Shown here one piece after another: positions 31,741 to 39,828 of a stretch of DNA of 64,000 nucleotides (the first letter of the stretch is position 1; each line of letters starts with the position of its first letter). Source of the stretch: an uncultured Eubacteriales bacterium (GTDB lineage: Bacteria; Bacillota; Clostridia; Oscillospirales; Oscillospiraceae); assembly GCA_900545585.1 (NCBI GenBank), contig UQZR01000005.1:35658-99657 (forward strand). The letters are read 5' to 3'. Under the pieces are notes generated by a model. The model was not told the DNA's origin, did no database searches, and saw only the letters and a list, made by a program, of their open reading frames with translations. The position numbers and the translations under genes are program-made.

Positions 31741-32397
31741 TTACGCCTCCCTTCTCAGGCGGCGGTCCCGCCGCCTGCCTATGATACCGTATACGATATA
31801 GTTGCCCAGAAATCCCACCGCAAGGCCCGCCAGCACGTCGATGACCGCATGCTGCTTGATGAACATGGTGGATGCGATGACCAGAACGCCGTACACCGCA
31901 GTGCTCCACCGCCACGCCCGCTTCTTCAGCCCTCTGGTGTGCCATATGGCGAACCATGCGTCAATGACGCCCACCACGTGGACGCTGGGGAACACGTTGG
32001 TGTTGGTGTCCAGTGAGTAGGTGTAGGCCACCAGGTCGCAGAAGATGTTGTCCCTGGGCATCACAGCGGGCCGCAGGTCCTGCCCGTTGGGGATCAGGGC
32101 GCAGATGAGCGTGCTGAACAGAAACGTGATCATGATGCTCCACATGTACCGCCGGAAGCCCTCGCCATCCTTGAGGATGAGGTAGATGCCCAGAATAAAC
32201 AGCAGTACGCTCCAGCTGGCGTAGATGGGGGCAAAGCCCTCCAGAAACGGGATCTTGTAGTCGATGGGCAGTTGGGTAGCCCAGTAGTTGTCGGTGATAA
32301 AGTGCTCAATGGTGAAGAATATGCCCAGATAGACAGGCAGAAACAGCCCCCACCATATGTGCGGATGGTCGTGGATAAACGTCTTGATGCGCTGCAT
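31741..32397 (-). CDS. PAP2-superfamily phosphatase, membrane
   Basis: A 218-residue membrane protein with about six TM segments. PAP2 landmarks are a RP pair in the first motif (NGQDLRPAVM), the FPSVHV (PSxH) second motif, and a third motif with HAVIDVLAG (HxxxD). These enzymes remove phosphate from lipid phosphates such as phosphatidate or undecaprenyl pyrophosphate at the outer membrane face; the substrate here is unknown. The start at 32397 follows GGGAGG at 6 bases. It is the first gene of the operon with the Crp/Fnr regulator, and the promoter (32432-32460) sits just beside a CRP-type palindrome. Confidence 0.85.
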   Translation of the reverse strand: MQRIKTFIHDHPHIWWGLFLPVYLGIFFTIEHFITDNYWATQLPIDYKIPFLEGFAPIYASWSVLLFILGIYLILKDGEGFRRYMWSIMITFLFSTLICALIPNGQDLRPAVMPRDNIFCDLVAYTYSLDTNTNVFPSVHVVGVIDAWFAIWHTRGLKKRAWRWSTAVYGVLVIASTMFIKQHAVIDVLAGLAVGFLGNYIVYGIIGRRRDRRLRREA

Positions 32398-32431
32398 AGA
32401 AACCTCCCACAGGATGATAGTCGTGTCCCGT

Positions 32432-32460
32432 ATTGTAGCAGATGCCCCCGCCGCAGGCAA
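32432..32460 (-). promoter_or_regulatory. Promoter of the PAP2-crp operon
   Basis: TTGCCT at 32455-32460, 17-base spacer and TACAAT at 32432-32437 on the minus strand, with TG before the -10. Confidence 0.72.
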
Positions 32461-32465
32461 CCGTT

Positions 32466-32483
32466 TTGTGATAAATGTCACAA
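32466..32483. promoter_or_regulatory. CRP-type palindromic operator
   Basis: TTGTGATAAATGTCACAA is a perfect 18-bp palindrome and matches the TGTGA-N6-TCACA consensus of the CRP family. It ends 5 bases upstream of the -35 of the PAP2-crp operon; its centre is about 50 bases before the predicted start. The operon encodes a Crp/Fnr protein, so this is the natural candidate for binding. It is also about 88 bases upstream of the start of the trigger-factor-like gene on the other strand. Confidence 0.7.
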
Positions 32484-32526
32484 TAATTTTACAAATCCGT
32501 CATTCTCCCGGAAGTGTCTGACAGGC

Positions 32527-32555
32527 TTGCCATCCGCCGGTGGGTATAGTATACT
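32527..32555 (+). promoter_or_regulatory. Promoter of the trigger-factor-like gene
   Basis: TTGCCA at 32527-32532, 17-base spacer and TATACT at 32550-32555. Confidence 0.7.
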
Positions 32556-32597
32556 GATGATAACAGGCAGCTTTTGCCGAAAGAAGGAGGACCTCCC

Positions 32598-33854
32598 ATG
32601 GAGATCAAAAAACGCGAGAACATTCCGGAAAACCGCCAGGTGCGCCTGACCGTAGCCGTGGACCGCGGCACATGGCAGGACGCGCTGATGCACTGCTACA
32701 ACGGCATCAAGGCCCTGTGCCCCGTGGAGGGCGAACCCACCCGTGAGAAGATCGAGGCCGTCTACGGCAGCGATTTCCTGTATCAGGAGGCCGTCAACGA
32801 GACGTATCCCCAGGCGCTGGTGGATGCCATCGGACAGGAGGACATCTCCATCGCCGGCACCCCCACCCTGACGGTGGAGGACATTGGCCCGGATGGCTTC
32901 ACCTTCACCGCTCTCATCGACCTGTACCCCGAGGTAAAGCTGGGCCAGTACAAGGGCCTCAGCGCCGTGTACCCCCAGGCGGAGCTGTCCGAGGAGGACA
33001 CCCAGGCCGCGCTGGAGGAGTACGCCCGCGCCCACATGACCGAGGAGCATCCCGACCGTGCCGCCATGGGCGACGAGGTGGTGCTGGACTTTGAGGGCTT
33101 CGTGGACGGTGTGGCCTTCGAGGGCGGCAAGGGTGAGAGCTATCCCCTGCTGCTGGGCAGCGGCTATTTCATCCCCGGCTTTGAGGAGCAGGTGGCCGGC
33201 GCCCGTACAGGCGAGGAGCGGGATATCCATGTGACCTTCCCCACCGCCTACACGCCGGAGCTGGCGGGCAAGGACGCCACGTTCCACATCAAGGTCCATG
33301 AGATCACCCGCCGCTCCATGCCCACGCTGGACGACGCATTTGCCAGGGCGCAGGGCTTTGAGGAGCTGTCCCACCTGCGCCGCAGCGTCATGGAGCAGGC
33401 GGTGGCCAAAAAGCAGTCGGAGGCCGCAGAGCAGTTCGCCAACGACCTGATCGGTCAGGTGCTGGCAGGCATGGAGGTCGAGCTGCCCGACGCCATGGTG
33501 GAAAACCAGCTGGACGGCCTTATTCAGGAGCTGCGCGGCCATCTGGAGAGTCAGGGTGTGCAGCTGGAGCAGTATCTGGAGTCCAGCGGCACCTCCATGG
33601 AGGACCTCCGCGCCCACGCGCGGGAGCAGGCCGCCGGCGCCGCCCGCTTCGAGCTGGCCATGACGGAGATCGCCCGTCTGGAGGGTATTGACGTCACCGA
33701 CGACGACGTGGAGCAGAAGTACGCGGAGCTCTCCGCTCAGTACCAGCTGTCCCGCGACCTGCTGCGCCAGCAGCTGCCGCCCCTGCGCCTGCGCCACGAC
33801 CTGAAGCTGGCCCGCGCCCAGGCTGTGGTGGTGGATTCCGCCCGCCGCAAATAA
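32598..33854 (+). CDS. Trigger-factor-like chaperone/peptidyl-prolyl isomerase without the ribosome-binding signature
   Basis: A 418-residue protein with the trigger factor domain order: an N-terminal alpha/beta domain (residues 1-115), a complete FKBP-type isomerase domain (about 145-230: DEVVLDFEGFVDGVAFEGGKGE ... LGSGYFIPGFEEQVAGA ... FPTAYTPELAGKDATFHIKV) and a helical C-terminal chaperone domain. In ordinary trigger factor, the N-domain loop GFRxGK docks on ribosomal protein L23. Here the matching place reads CPVEGEPTREKIEAVYG, so the signature is absent. It may be a ribosome-independent chaperone, perhaps for export, or a second paralogue beside a normal Tig. ATG 32598 follows GGAGGA. 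Single gene with own promoter and terminator. Confidence 0.85.
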   Translation: MEIKKRENIPENRQVRLTVAVDRGTWQDALMHCYNGIKALCPVEGEPTREKIEAVYGSDFLYQEAVNETYPQALVDAIGQEDISIAGTPTLTVEDIGPDGFTFTALIDLYPEVKLGQYKGLSAVYPQAELSEEDTQAALEEYARAHMTEEHPDRAAMGDEVVLDFEGFVDGVAFEGGKGESYPLLLGSGYFIPGFEEQVAGARTGEERDIHVTFPTAYTPELAGKDATFHIKVHEITRRSMPTLDDAFARAQGFEELSHLRRSVMEQAVAKKQSEAAEQFANDLIGQVLAGMEVELPDAMVENQLDGLIQELRGHLESQGVQLEQYLESSGTSMEDLRAHAREQAAGAARFELAMTEIARLEGIDVTDDDVEQKYAELSAQYQLSRDLLRQQLPPLRLRHDLKLARAQAVVVDSARRK

Positions 33855-33907
33855 CATCTCCGCCACACGCAAACAGCACCCCGCGGACACACGCATCATC
33901 CCGCACG

Positions 33908-33948
33908 AAACAAGCACCCCGCAGGCAATGCCTGCGGGGTGCTTGTTT
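33908..33948. terminator. Bidirectional terminator between the trigger-factor-like and SBP genes
   Basis: A near-perfect 41-base palindrome, with AAACAAGC and GCTTGTTT at the ends, between convergent genes. Confidence 0.88.
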
Positions 33949-33957
33949 CTATCTTCC

Positions 33958-35550
33958 TTATGACGCGCGGGTCACGCCGCCGAAGTACCAGTTCCCCAGC
34001 CCGTCGGACACCGCGCCCAGCACGCCGTCGCGGATGACGCAGGGCTGCGTCCTGCCGTACAGCGGGATGACGTACCCCGTCTCCAGCAGCAGCTGCTCCG
34101 CATCCCGCAGGTAGGCGTCCTCCGCCTCCTGGGAATTGCTGGTGGCCGCGATCTTCATCAGAATGTCGTAGGCGTTGAGGTACAGCATGCCGTAGTTTCG
34201 CATGTCCGTACTGCGCCAAGGGTCCAGATAGGCGAATGCATCGTTGTTGTGGGCCGTCATCTCCATCAGCGCGATCACGAACTCGCCGTTCGCCAGCCGC
34301 TGCTTCAGCTCGAAGCTCTCCAGCCCCACCAGCTGCACCTTGATGCCCAGCTGCGCCTCCCAGATCTGCTGGAGCTGCTGGGCCGCCTGGGCCTGGGTCG
34401 ATGTCCGGTCATATGCCAGCGTCACCGTGTCCAGCGCACTGAGGCTCACGGCGTTGCTGAACCCCGCCTGCCGCAGCAGCGCCAGCGCACCCTGACACCG
34501 CTCCTCGTACTTGTCCGGATCGTTGTCGATCCGTGTGCCGTTGACCACGCGGAACTCCTCCCCGCTGGCGGTAAGGATGCCGTAGGGCACCAGTCCCTCC
34601 GCCGCCGTGTAGTCCTGCCCCATGGCCTCCGCCACCGCATTGCGGTCGATGACCAGACTCAGCGCCCGCCGCAGCTCACTGCGGCTCATGCTGGTGGCCA
34701 TCTGGTTCAACAGCAGGATGCCCACCGTGGGGTCGCCGCCCTGCTGGGCGTCCTCCCCGCCGGCCCCGATGACGATATCCACCTTTCCGGCACTGGCGTC
34801 CGCCGCCTGCCGGTCCTTCAATTGGATGTCGATGCGGTCCGGCCCCAGCCGCTTCACGTCGTAGTACGCCGCACGGGTGTGCAGCGTCAGCCGCGTACTG
34901 TCGCTCCAGTCGCCGGTGCGCTCGTAGGCGCCGTTGCCCATGAACCACAGGCTGCTGACGCTCCAGTTGTCGTGGCCCGTCACCGCCTTCTCCTGCACCG
35001 GCATGGTGACTGCCGACGTGCAGGTGCTCTCGATGAACGACGGGTAGCTGCCGCTGAGCACCACCACCAGCGTGTGGTCGTCCGGTGCCGACACCTGCAG
35101 CGCCTCGGTATCGCCCAGCACCGCTTTGTCGTACCCCGCCACCATGGCCAGTGCATCGACGTTGGGGCTGTTGGTCTCAGGATCCACCAGCCGCCGCCAG
35201 GCGTACACGAAGTCGCCGGCCGTGACGGCGCTGCCGTCGGACCATTTCGCGTCGGTACGCAGCTGGAACGTGTACGTCACTGTGCCGTCCAGCGCCGTCT
35301 CCTCGGTGTAGCTGCGGGCCACGGCGTGAACCGCGCCCTCGGCGCTGGGCCGCATCAGGTTCTCAAACACATGCTTGACCACGGTGCGCTCCGCCGGCGT
35401 CACCGCCTGAGCGGGGTCCATCGTCCGCACCGTGCCGGTCATCACCACCGACAGCTTCTCCTCATCGTTGGGATCCTCGCCGCAGGCTGCCAGCAGCATC
35501 GTCATACAAAGGGCCAGCAGCAGTGCCGCCGCCCGTCTCCAATTTCTCAT
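33958..35550 (-). CDS. Peptide/oligopeptide ABC transporter substrate-binding lipoprotein (family 5), orphan
   Basis: A 530-residue extracytoplasmic binding protein. It has a signal peptide with lipobox LAAC near residue 23 and family 5 (OppA-like) landmarks: DPAQAVTPAERTVVKHVFENLM, YTFQLRTDAKWSDGSAVTAGDFVYAWRRLVDP, and LRRALSLVIDRNAVAEAM. It should bind peptides or similar solutes outside the membrane. No permease or ATPase gene lies next to it, so it either uses a transporter encoded elsewhere or serves in sensing. ATG 35550 is preceded by GGAGGA at 8 bases; a longer frame upstream lacks a ribosome site. It has its own promoter. Confidence 0.92.
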   Translation of the reverse strand: MRNWRRAAALLLALCMTMLLAACGEDPNDEEKLSVVMTGTVRTMDPAQAVTPAERTVVKHVFENLMRPSAEGAVHAVARSYTEETALDGTVTYTFQLRTDAKWSDGSAVTAGDFVYAWRRLVDPETNSPNVDALAMVAGYDKAVLGDTEALQVSAPDDHTLVVVLSGSYPSFIESTCTSAVTMPVQEKAVTGHDNWSVSSLWFMGNGAYERTGDWSDSTRLTLHTRAAYYDVKRLGPDRIDIQLKDRQAADASAGKVDIVIGAGGEDAQQGGDPTVGILLLNQMATSMSRSELRRALSLVIDRNAVAEAMGQDYTAAEGLVPYGILTASGEEFRVVNGTRIDNDPDKYEERCQGALALLRQAGFSNAVSLSALDTVTLAYDRTSTQAQAAQQLQQIWEAQLGIKVQLVGLESFELKQRLANGEFVIALMEMTAHNNDAFAYLDPWRSTDMRNYGMLYLNAYDILMKIAATSNSQEAEDAYLRDAEQLLLETGYVIPLYGRTQPCVIRDGVLGAVSDGLGNWYFGGVTRAS

Positions 35551-35581
35551 AGGCTGTTCCTCCGTGGGGTCGTTTTCTGCC

Positions 35582-35610
35582 ATTATATCCGGTTTCGCCG
35601 AAAAAGTAAA
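35582..35610 (-). promoter_or_regulatory. Promoter of the orphan SBP gene
   Basis: TTTACT at 35605-35610, 17-base spacer and a perfect TATAAT at 35582-35587 on the minus strand. Confidence 0.68.
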
Positions 35611-35663
35611 GCTGTCCCCCCAAAACGCGCATCCAGCAGAGGTCTCGGCGGGAAGGACAGCGC

Positions 35664-35801
35664 GAAAGGGAACCGTCAGGGTTCCCTTTCACGTTTCGTC
35701 ACCCGCCGCAGAGGCCAAAATCGCAAAATCAGCGATCGCCCTGATTCTGCGATTTTGCAAGCGGCAAGCCGGAAAGTCCACGCGGACTTTCCGGCTTGCC
35801 G
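35664..35801. repeat. Cluster of three strong hairpins downstream of asd
   Basis: Three inverted repeats within 138 bases: GAAAGGGAACC-N5-GGTTCCCTTTC (35664-35690); a 16-bp stem with one mismatch, outer arm AAAATCGCA (35717-35756); and a perfect 18-bp stem, outer arm CGGCAAGCCGG (35762-35801). None has a clear T-run on the minus strand, so only the last may act as a simple terminator. They fill most of the 291 bases between the SBP start and the asd stop. Confidence 0.7.
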
Positions 35802-35841
35802 AGTCACTTGAGGGCGGCTTTACTCAATGTGCGGTATTCCC

Positions 35842-36846
35842 TTACTCCTGCACCAGAAGCTGGGCGATCTGCACGGCGTTGGTGGCCGCGCCCTTGCGCA
35901 CCTGATCGCCGCAGCACCAGATGTTCAGACCGTTGTCGCTGGTGAGGTCGTCGCGGATGCGGCCCACGAACACCAGATCCTGATCGCTGGTCTCCAGCGG
36001 CATGGGATAGCGCTTGTTGGCCAGATCGTCCACCAGACGGCACCCCGGTGCCGCCGCGATCAGCTGCCGCGCCCGCTCCACGGAGATCTTCTCTCTGGTC
36101 CGCACCACGATAGACACGCTGTGGCTCCGCACCACCGGCACCCGCACGCAGGTGCAGCTGACCTTCAGCTCCGGCAGGTGCATGATCTTGCGCCCCTCGT
36201 TCTGCATCTTCATCTCCTCGGAGGTGTAGCCCTCGAAGGCCTCGCCGCCGATCTGGGGAATGACGTTATAAGCGATCTGGTACTGGAACACCTTAGGCTC
36301 CACCGGCTCGCCCTGGCCCAGCCGCTCCACCTCGTTCAGCAGCTCGATGGGGCCGCCGGCTCCCGCGCCGGACACCGCCTGATAGCTGGAGGCGATGATG
36401 CTCTCGATGGGGCTGTCCTGGTTCAGGGCGTTGATGGCCACCAGCGACACGATGGTGGTGCAGTTGGGGTTGGCAATGATGCCCTTATGCTTTCTGGCGT
36501 CCTCGGGGTTGATTTCAGGAATGACCAGCGGCACATCGGGGTCCATGCGGAACGCGCTGGAGTTGTCCACAAACACAGCCCCCGCCTTGACGATGGCCGG
36601 CGCAAACCTCTTGGCGATGTCGTTCTCCGCCGCGCCCAGCACGATGTCCATGCCCTTGAAGGCCTCATCGCAGGCCAGCTCCACGGCGATGTCCTGTCCC
36701 TTCCAGGGCAGCAGCTGCCCCACGGACCGTTCCGACGCCAGCAGGTGCAGCTCCGCCACAGGGAAATCCCGCTCCGCCAGGATCTTCATCATCTCACGGC
36801 CCACCGCACCGGTGGCGCCCAGGATCGCAACTTTATACTGTTTCAT
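35842..36846 (-). CDS. asd: Aspartate-semialdehyde dehydrogenase
   Basis: A 334-residue enzyme that reduces aspartyl phosphate to aspartate semialdehyde with NADPH, the branch point to lysine/diaminopimelate, threonine and methionine. It has an N-terminal GATGAVGREM nucleotide loop, the catalytic Cys129 in ANPNCTTI, and a GAGAGGPIELLNEVE region after it. The sequence (KIL/AERDFPVAELHLLASERSVG) matches the common bacterial form. It follows lysC by 17 bases in the same operon. ATG 36846 has AAGGAGGAG in front. The promoter is upstream of lysC. Confidence 0.94.
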   Translation of the reverse strand: MKQYKVAILGATGAVGREMMKILAERDFPVAELHLLASERSVGQLLPWKGQDIAVELACDEAFKGMDIVLGAAENDIAKRFAPAIVKAGAVFVDNSSAFRMDPDVPLVIPEINPEDARKHKGIIANPNCTTIVSLVAINALNQDSPIESIIASSYQAVSGAGAGGPIELLNEVERLGQGEPVEPKVFQYQIAYNVIPQIGGEAFEGYTSEEMKMQNEGRKIMHLPELKVSCTCVRVPVVRSHSVSIVVRTREKISVERARQLIAAAPGCRLVDDLANKRYPMPLETSDQDLVFVGRIRDDLTSDNGLNIWCCGDQVRKGAATNAVQIAQLLVQE

Positions 36847-36863
36847 GGATAGCTCCTCCTTTT

Positions 36864-38186
36864 TTATTTCACAAAGCTGTCGTACAGCGCACGGATGGCC
36901 TTCTCAAAGTCAGCTCCGTCCACGCCCACGATAATATTCAGTTCCTCCGGCCCCTGGGTGATCATGCGGATGTTGATGCCGTTTTCACCCAGCTTGCCGA
37001 AGATCTTGCCGGAAGAACCGGGCTGGAACGCCATCTTCCGGCCCACGGCCGCCACGATGGCCATGCCGTCGGTAAGGTGCAGGCTGTCGGGCTTTATCTC
37101 CTTCTCCAGGTCGCCCATGGCCTGATACAGATACGGTGAGGACTTGCCGGTCTCCACCACCAGCGACACGCTGTCGATGCCGGAGGGCAGATAGTCCACA
37201 TTGATGTTGTACCGCTCCAGCACCTCCAGGATGCGGCGCACCGCCCCCAGCTCCGAGGACATGCCGTTCTTGGTGAGGGTGATGACGGAGAAGCCCTTCT
37301 TGCCGGCGATGCCGGTGATCATGCTGCCGGAGGTACGCTCCGTCTCCGACTCCTCGAAGGTCTCCCGGATCATGGTGCCCGGATGCTCCGGCTGGTTGGT
37401 GTTGCGGATATTCAGGGGGATGTTCTTCTCCCGCACCGGCGACACCGTGCCTTCGTGGAGCACCTGTGCGCCGATATAGCTGAGCTCGCGGAGCTCGGCG
37501 TAGGTGATGCGCTCGATGGGCTTGGGGTCCTTGACGATCTTGGGGTCCGCCATCAGGAAGCCGGACACATCCGTCCAGTTCTCGTACACGTCGGCGTCCA
37601 GCGCCGCCGCGGCCAGTGCGCCGGTGATGTCGCTGCCGCCGCGGGAAAACGTGTGGACGCTGCCGTCGGGCATGGCCCCGTAGAATCCCGGAATGACCAC
37701 CCTCCGGCCCGACGCGGCACGGCGCAGGTTCTCATAGCTGGCCTCCTGGTCTACCGTGCCGTCCAGCTTGAACTTCAGCCACAGGGAGCTGTCCAGAAAA
37801 TCAAAGCCCAGATAGTCCGCCATCAGCTCCGCCGCGAAGTACTCGCCGCGGGATACCAGCTCATCGGCGCTGATGCCCTTGTCCATCTTCTCCCGCAGGG
37901 CGGCAAACTCCGCCTCCAGCGGGGTCTTCAGCCCCAGCGCGTCGCGGATGGCCACATAGCGGGAGCGGATCATGTCATAGATACCGTCGCAGCTGACGCC
38001 GTACTGCAAGTGTGCGTGGCACAGATACAGCAGGTCCGTGATCTTGTGGTCGTTCTTGTCCCGCTTACCGGCGGCGCTGACCACCACCACGCGGCGGCTG
38101 TCGTCAGCCCTCACAATGTCCCGTACCTTGGCGAACTGTTTTTCGTCCGCCATGGACGAGCCGCCGAATTTCAATACTTTCAACAT
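36864..38186 (-). CDS. lysC: Aspartate kinase (monofunctional)
   Basis: A 440-residue aspartokinase that starts the aspartate-family pathway. It has KFGGSSMAD at the N-terminus, the HTFSRGGSDITGAL substrate motif, and two C-terminal ACT domains (from about residue 300; ITLTKNGMSSELGAVRRILEVLERYNINVD and VAAVGRKMAFQPGSSGKIFGKLGENGINIRMITQG) for feedback control. It is not fused to homoserine dehydrogenase. The ATG at 38186 follows GAGG. The gene is divergent from thrC, and the 159-base region between them holds an inverted repeat that could coordinate both. Confidence 0.94.
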   Translation of the reverse strand: MLKVLKFGGSSMADEKQFAKVRDIVRADDSRRVVVVSAAGKRDKNDHKITDLLYLCHAHLQYGVSCDGIYDMIRSRYVAIRDALGLKTPLEAEFAALREKMDKGISADELVSRGEYFAAELMADYLGFDFLDSSLWLKFKLDGTVDQEASYENLRRAASGRRVVIPGFYGAMPDGSVHTFSRGGSDITGALAAAALDADVYENWTDVSGFLMADPKIVKDPKPIERITYAELRELSYIGAQVLHEGTVSPVREKNIPLNIRNTNQPEHPGTMIRETFEESETERTSGSMITGIAGKKGFSVITLTKNGMSSELGAVRRILEVLERYNINVDYLPSGIDSVSLVVETGKSSPYLYQAMGDLEKEIKPDSLHLTDGMAIVAAVGRKMAFQPGSSGKIFGKLGENGINIRMITQGPEELNIIVGVDGADFEKAIRALYDSFVK

Positions 38187-38236
38187 ATTTTTGCCTCATA
38201 CTTCCGGAATTTTTGCAGCGGCACTTTTATCATGGC

Positions 38237-38257
38237 GACAAATTGTTTGCATTTGTC
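38237..38257. promoter_or_regulatory. Inverted repeat in the lysC-thrC divergent region
   Basis: GACAAAT-N7-ATTTGTC at 38237-38257 (7-bp perfect arms). It lies about 50 bases upstream of lysC and just before the thrC -35, so a regulator bound here could affect both. No riboswitch or T-box sequence was recognised on either side. Confidence 0.4.
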
Positions 38258-38273
38258 CACGAGATAAAAACAC

Positions 38274-38302
38274 TTGCTTTTTTGTTGGCGACAGTGTATC
38301 AT
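38274..38302 (+). promoter_or_regulatory. Promoter of thrC-thrH
   Basis: TTGCTT at 38274-38279, 17-base spacer and TATCAT at 38297-38302, 43 bases before the thrC ATG. Confidence 0.6.
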
Positions 38303-38345
38303 AGCGTCATCAGAAATGCAAGAGAAATTTTGGAGGACTTTTCCT

Positions 38346-39812
38346 ATGCTGTACCATAGTACCCGTAACGCCGGCCTGACCGCTCCCTCCACCCACGCGG
38401 TGCTGGAGGGCATCGCCCCCGACGGCGGCCTGTATATCTGTGATCCCGCCCAGCTGCACTTTGACTGGCAGGGCGCTCTGAAGCTGGACACCATGGACAT
38501 GGCCGCGAAGATCCTGTCCGCACTGCTGCCGGACTTCTCCGATATGGATGACATTGTCCGTCGGAGCTATGCCGGCAAGTTCCCCACCATGGACCTGACC
38601 CCGCTGGTGCCCGTGGGCGGCAGCTATGTGCTGGAGCTGTACCACGGTCCCACCTCCGCCTTCAAGGATGTGGCCCTGTCGGTGCTGCCCCGCCTCATCG
38701 GCGCCGCCGCCAGAGCCGAGGGCATGACCGGCGACGTGGTCATCCTCACCGCCACCTCCGGCGACACCGGCAAGGCCGCGCTGGAGGGCTTCCACGACGT
38801 GAAGGGTACCCGCATCATCGTGTTCTACCCCGAGGGCGGCGTCTCCGCCGTCCAGCAGGCCCAGATGGCCACCCAGACAGGTGACAACGTGAAGGTCTGC
38901 GCCGTCCGCGGCAACTTCGACGACGCCCAGACCGGCGTGAAGCAGGTATTTGCCGCCTGTCAGGGCAAGGACCTTCACGGAGCCATGCTCTCCTCCGCCA
39001 ACTCCATCAACATCGGCCGTCTGGCCCCCCAGGTGGTGTACTATTTCCGCTCCTACGCGGATCTGGTCAAAGGCGGCCGTATCCGGGTGGGCGACAAGGT
39101 GAACTACGTGGTGCCCACCGGCAACTTCGGCGACATTCTGGCGGGTTATTTTGCCAAGTGCATGGGCCTGCCCGTGGGCCGTCTGGTCTGCGCCAGCAAC
39201 GCCAACGATGTGCTGACAGAGTTTATCTCCACCGGCCGCTACGACCGCCGCCGCCCCTTCTACAAGACCACCTCCCCCTCCATGGACATTCTGGTGTCCA
39301 GCAATCTGGAGCGTCTGCTGTTCCTGCTGTCCCGCGACCCCGCCTATGTGGCGGAGCTGATGCGTCAGCTGCGGGAGGACGGCGTCTACCAGCTGTCTGA
39401 CCAGCTGCTGGCCCAGCTGAAGCAGGACTTCTCCTGCGGCTGCTGCGACGACAAGGGCGCCGCCGATGTCATCGGCCGCCTGTGGCGGGAGCAGCACTAT
39501 CTCTGCGACCCCCACACCGCCGTGGCCTGGTCCGTGGCGGAGCAGCTCAGCGAAGAACTGCATGATACCGGCGCCCCGACGGTGGTGCTGTCCACCGCCT
39601 CGCCCTACAAATTCCCTGCTGCGGTGCTGTTTGCGCTGGGCCGGGAGACGGGCGAAAATGAGTTCTTCATGATGAACGAGCTTTGCCGCATTTCCGGCGT
39701 CCCCATCCCCCGGAATCTGGCAGGGCTGGAGGGCCGTCCCGTGCTGCACAAGGACGTGATCGACAAGGATGCCATGCTGGACTATGTGCTGGCAGAGGTA
39801 CTGAAAAAGTGA
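38346..39812 (+). CDS. thrC: Threonine synthase
   Basis: A 488-residue PLP enzyme that converts phosphohomoserine to threonine. It carries the N-terminal YHSTRNAGLTAP start, the PLP lysine in GPTSAFKDVALSVLPRL, the phosphate-binding TATSGDTGKAALEG, and NFGDILAGYFA. The length and order match the bacterial/fungal type. ATG 38346 follows TTTTGGAGG. thrH follows 16 bases later and can supply the phosphohomoserine substrate. lysC and asd, the first two steps, are divergent on the other side. Confidence 0.94.
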   Translation: MLYHSTRNAGLTAPSTHAVLEGIAPDGGLYICDPAQLHFDWQGALKLDTMDMAAKILSALLPDFSDMDDIVRRSYAGKFPTMDLTPLVPVGGSYVLELYHGPTSAFKDVALSVLPRLIGAAARAEGMTGDVVILTATSGDTGKAALEGFHDVKGTRIIVFYPEGGVSAVQQAQMATQTGDNVKVCAVRGNFDDAQTGVKQVFAACQGKDLHGAMLSSANSINIGRLAPQVVYYFRSYADLVKGGRIRVGDKVNYVVPTGNFGDILAGYFAKCMGLPVGRLVCASNANDVLTEFISTGRYDRRRPFYKTTSPSMDILVSSNLERLLFLLSRDPAYVAELMRQLREDGVYQLSDQLLAQLKQDFSCGCCDDKGAADVIGRLWREQHYLCDPHTAVAWSVAEQLSEELHDTGAPTVVLSTASPYKFPAAVLFALGRETGENEFFMMNELCRISGVPIPRNLAGLEGRPVLHKDVIDKDAMLDYVLAEVLKK

Positions 39813-39828
39813 GAAAGGAGCCGCTTTT

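Noticed and set aside
35664..35801. CRISPR or riboswitch upstream of asd
   Set aside because: The three hairpins differ in sequence, have no spacers, and lie downstream of asd, not upstream. No lysine riboswitch or T-box motif was seen.
38187..38345. T-box or lysine riboswitch in the lysC-thrC interval
   Set aside because: The interval is only 159 bases, AT-rich, with promoters in both directions; no T-box 'GGTGG' antiterminator or lysine-riboswitch block could be found.
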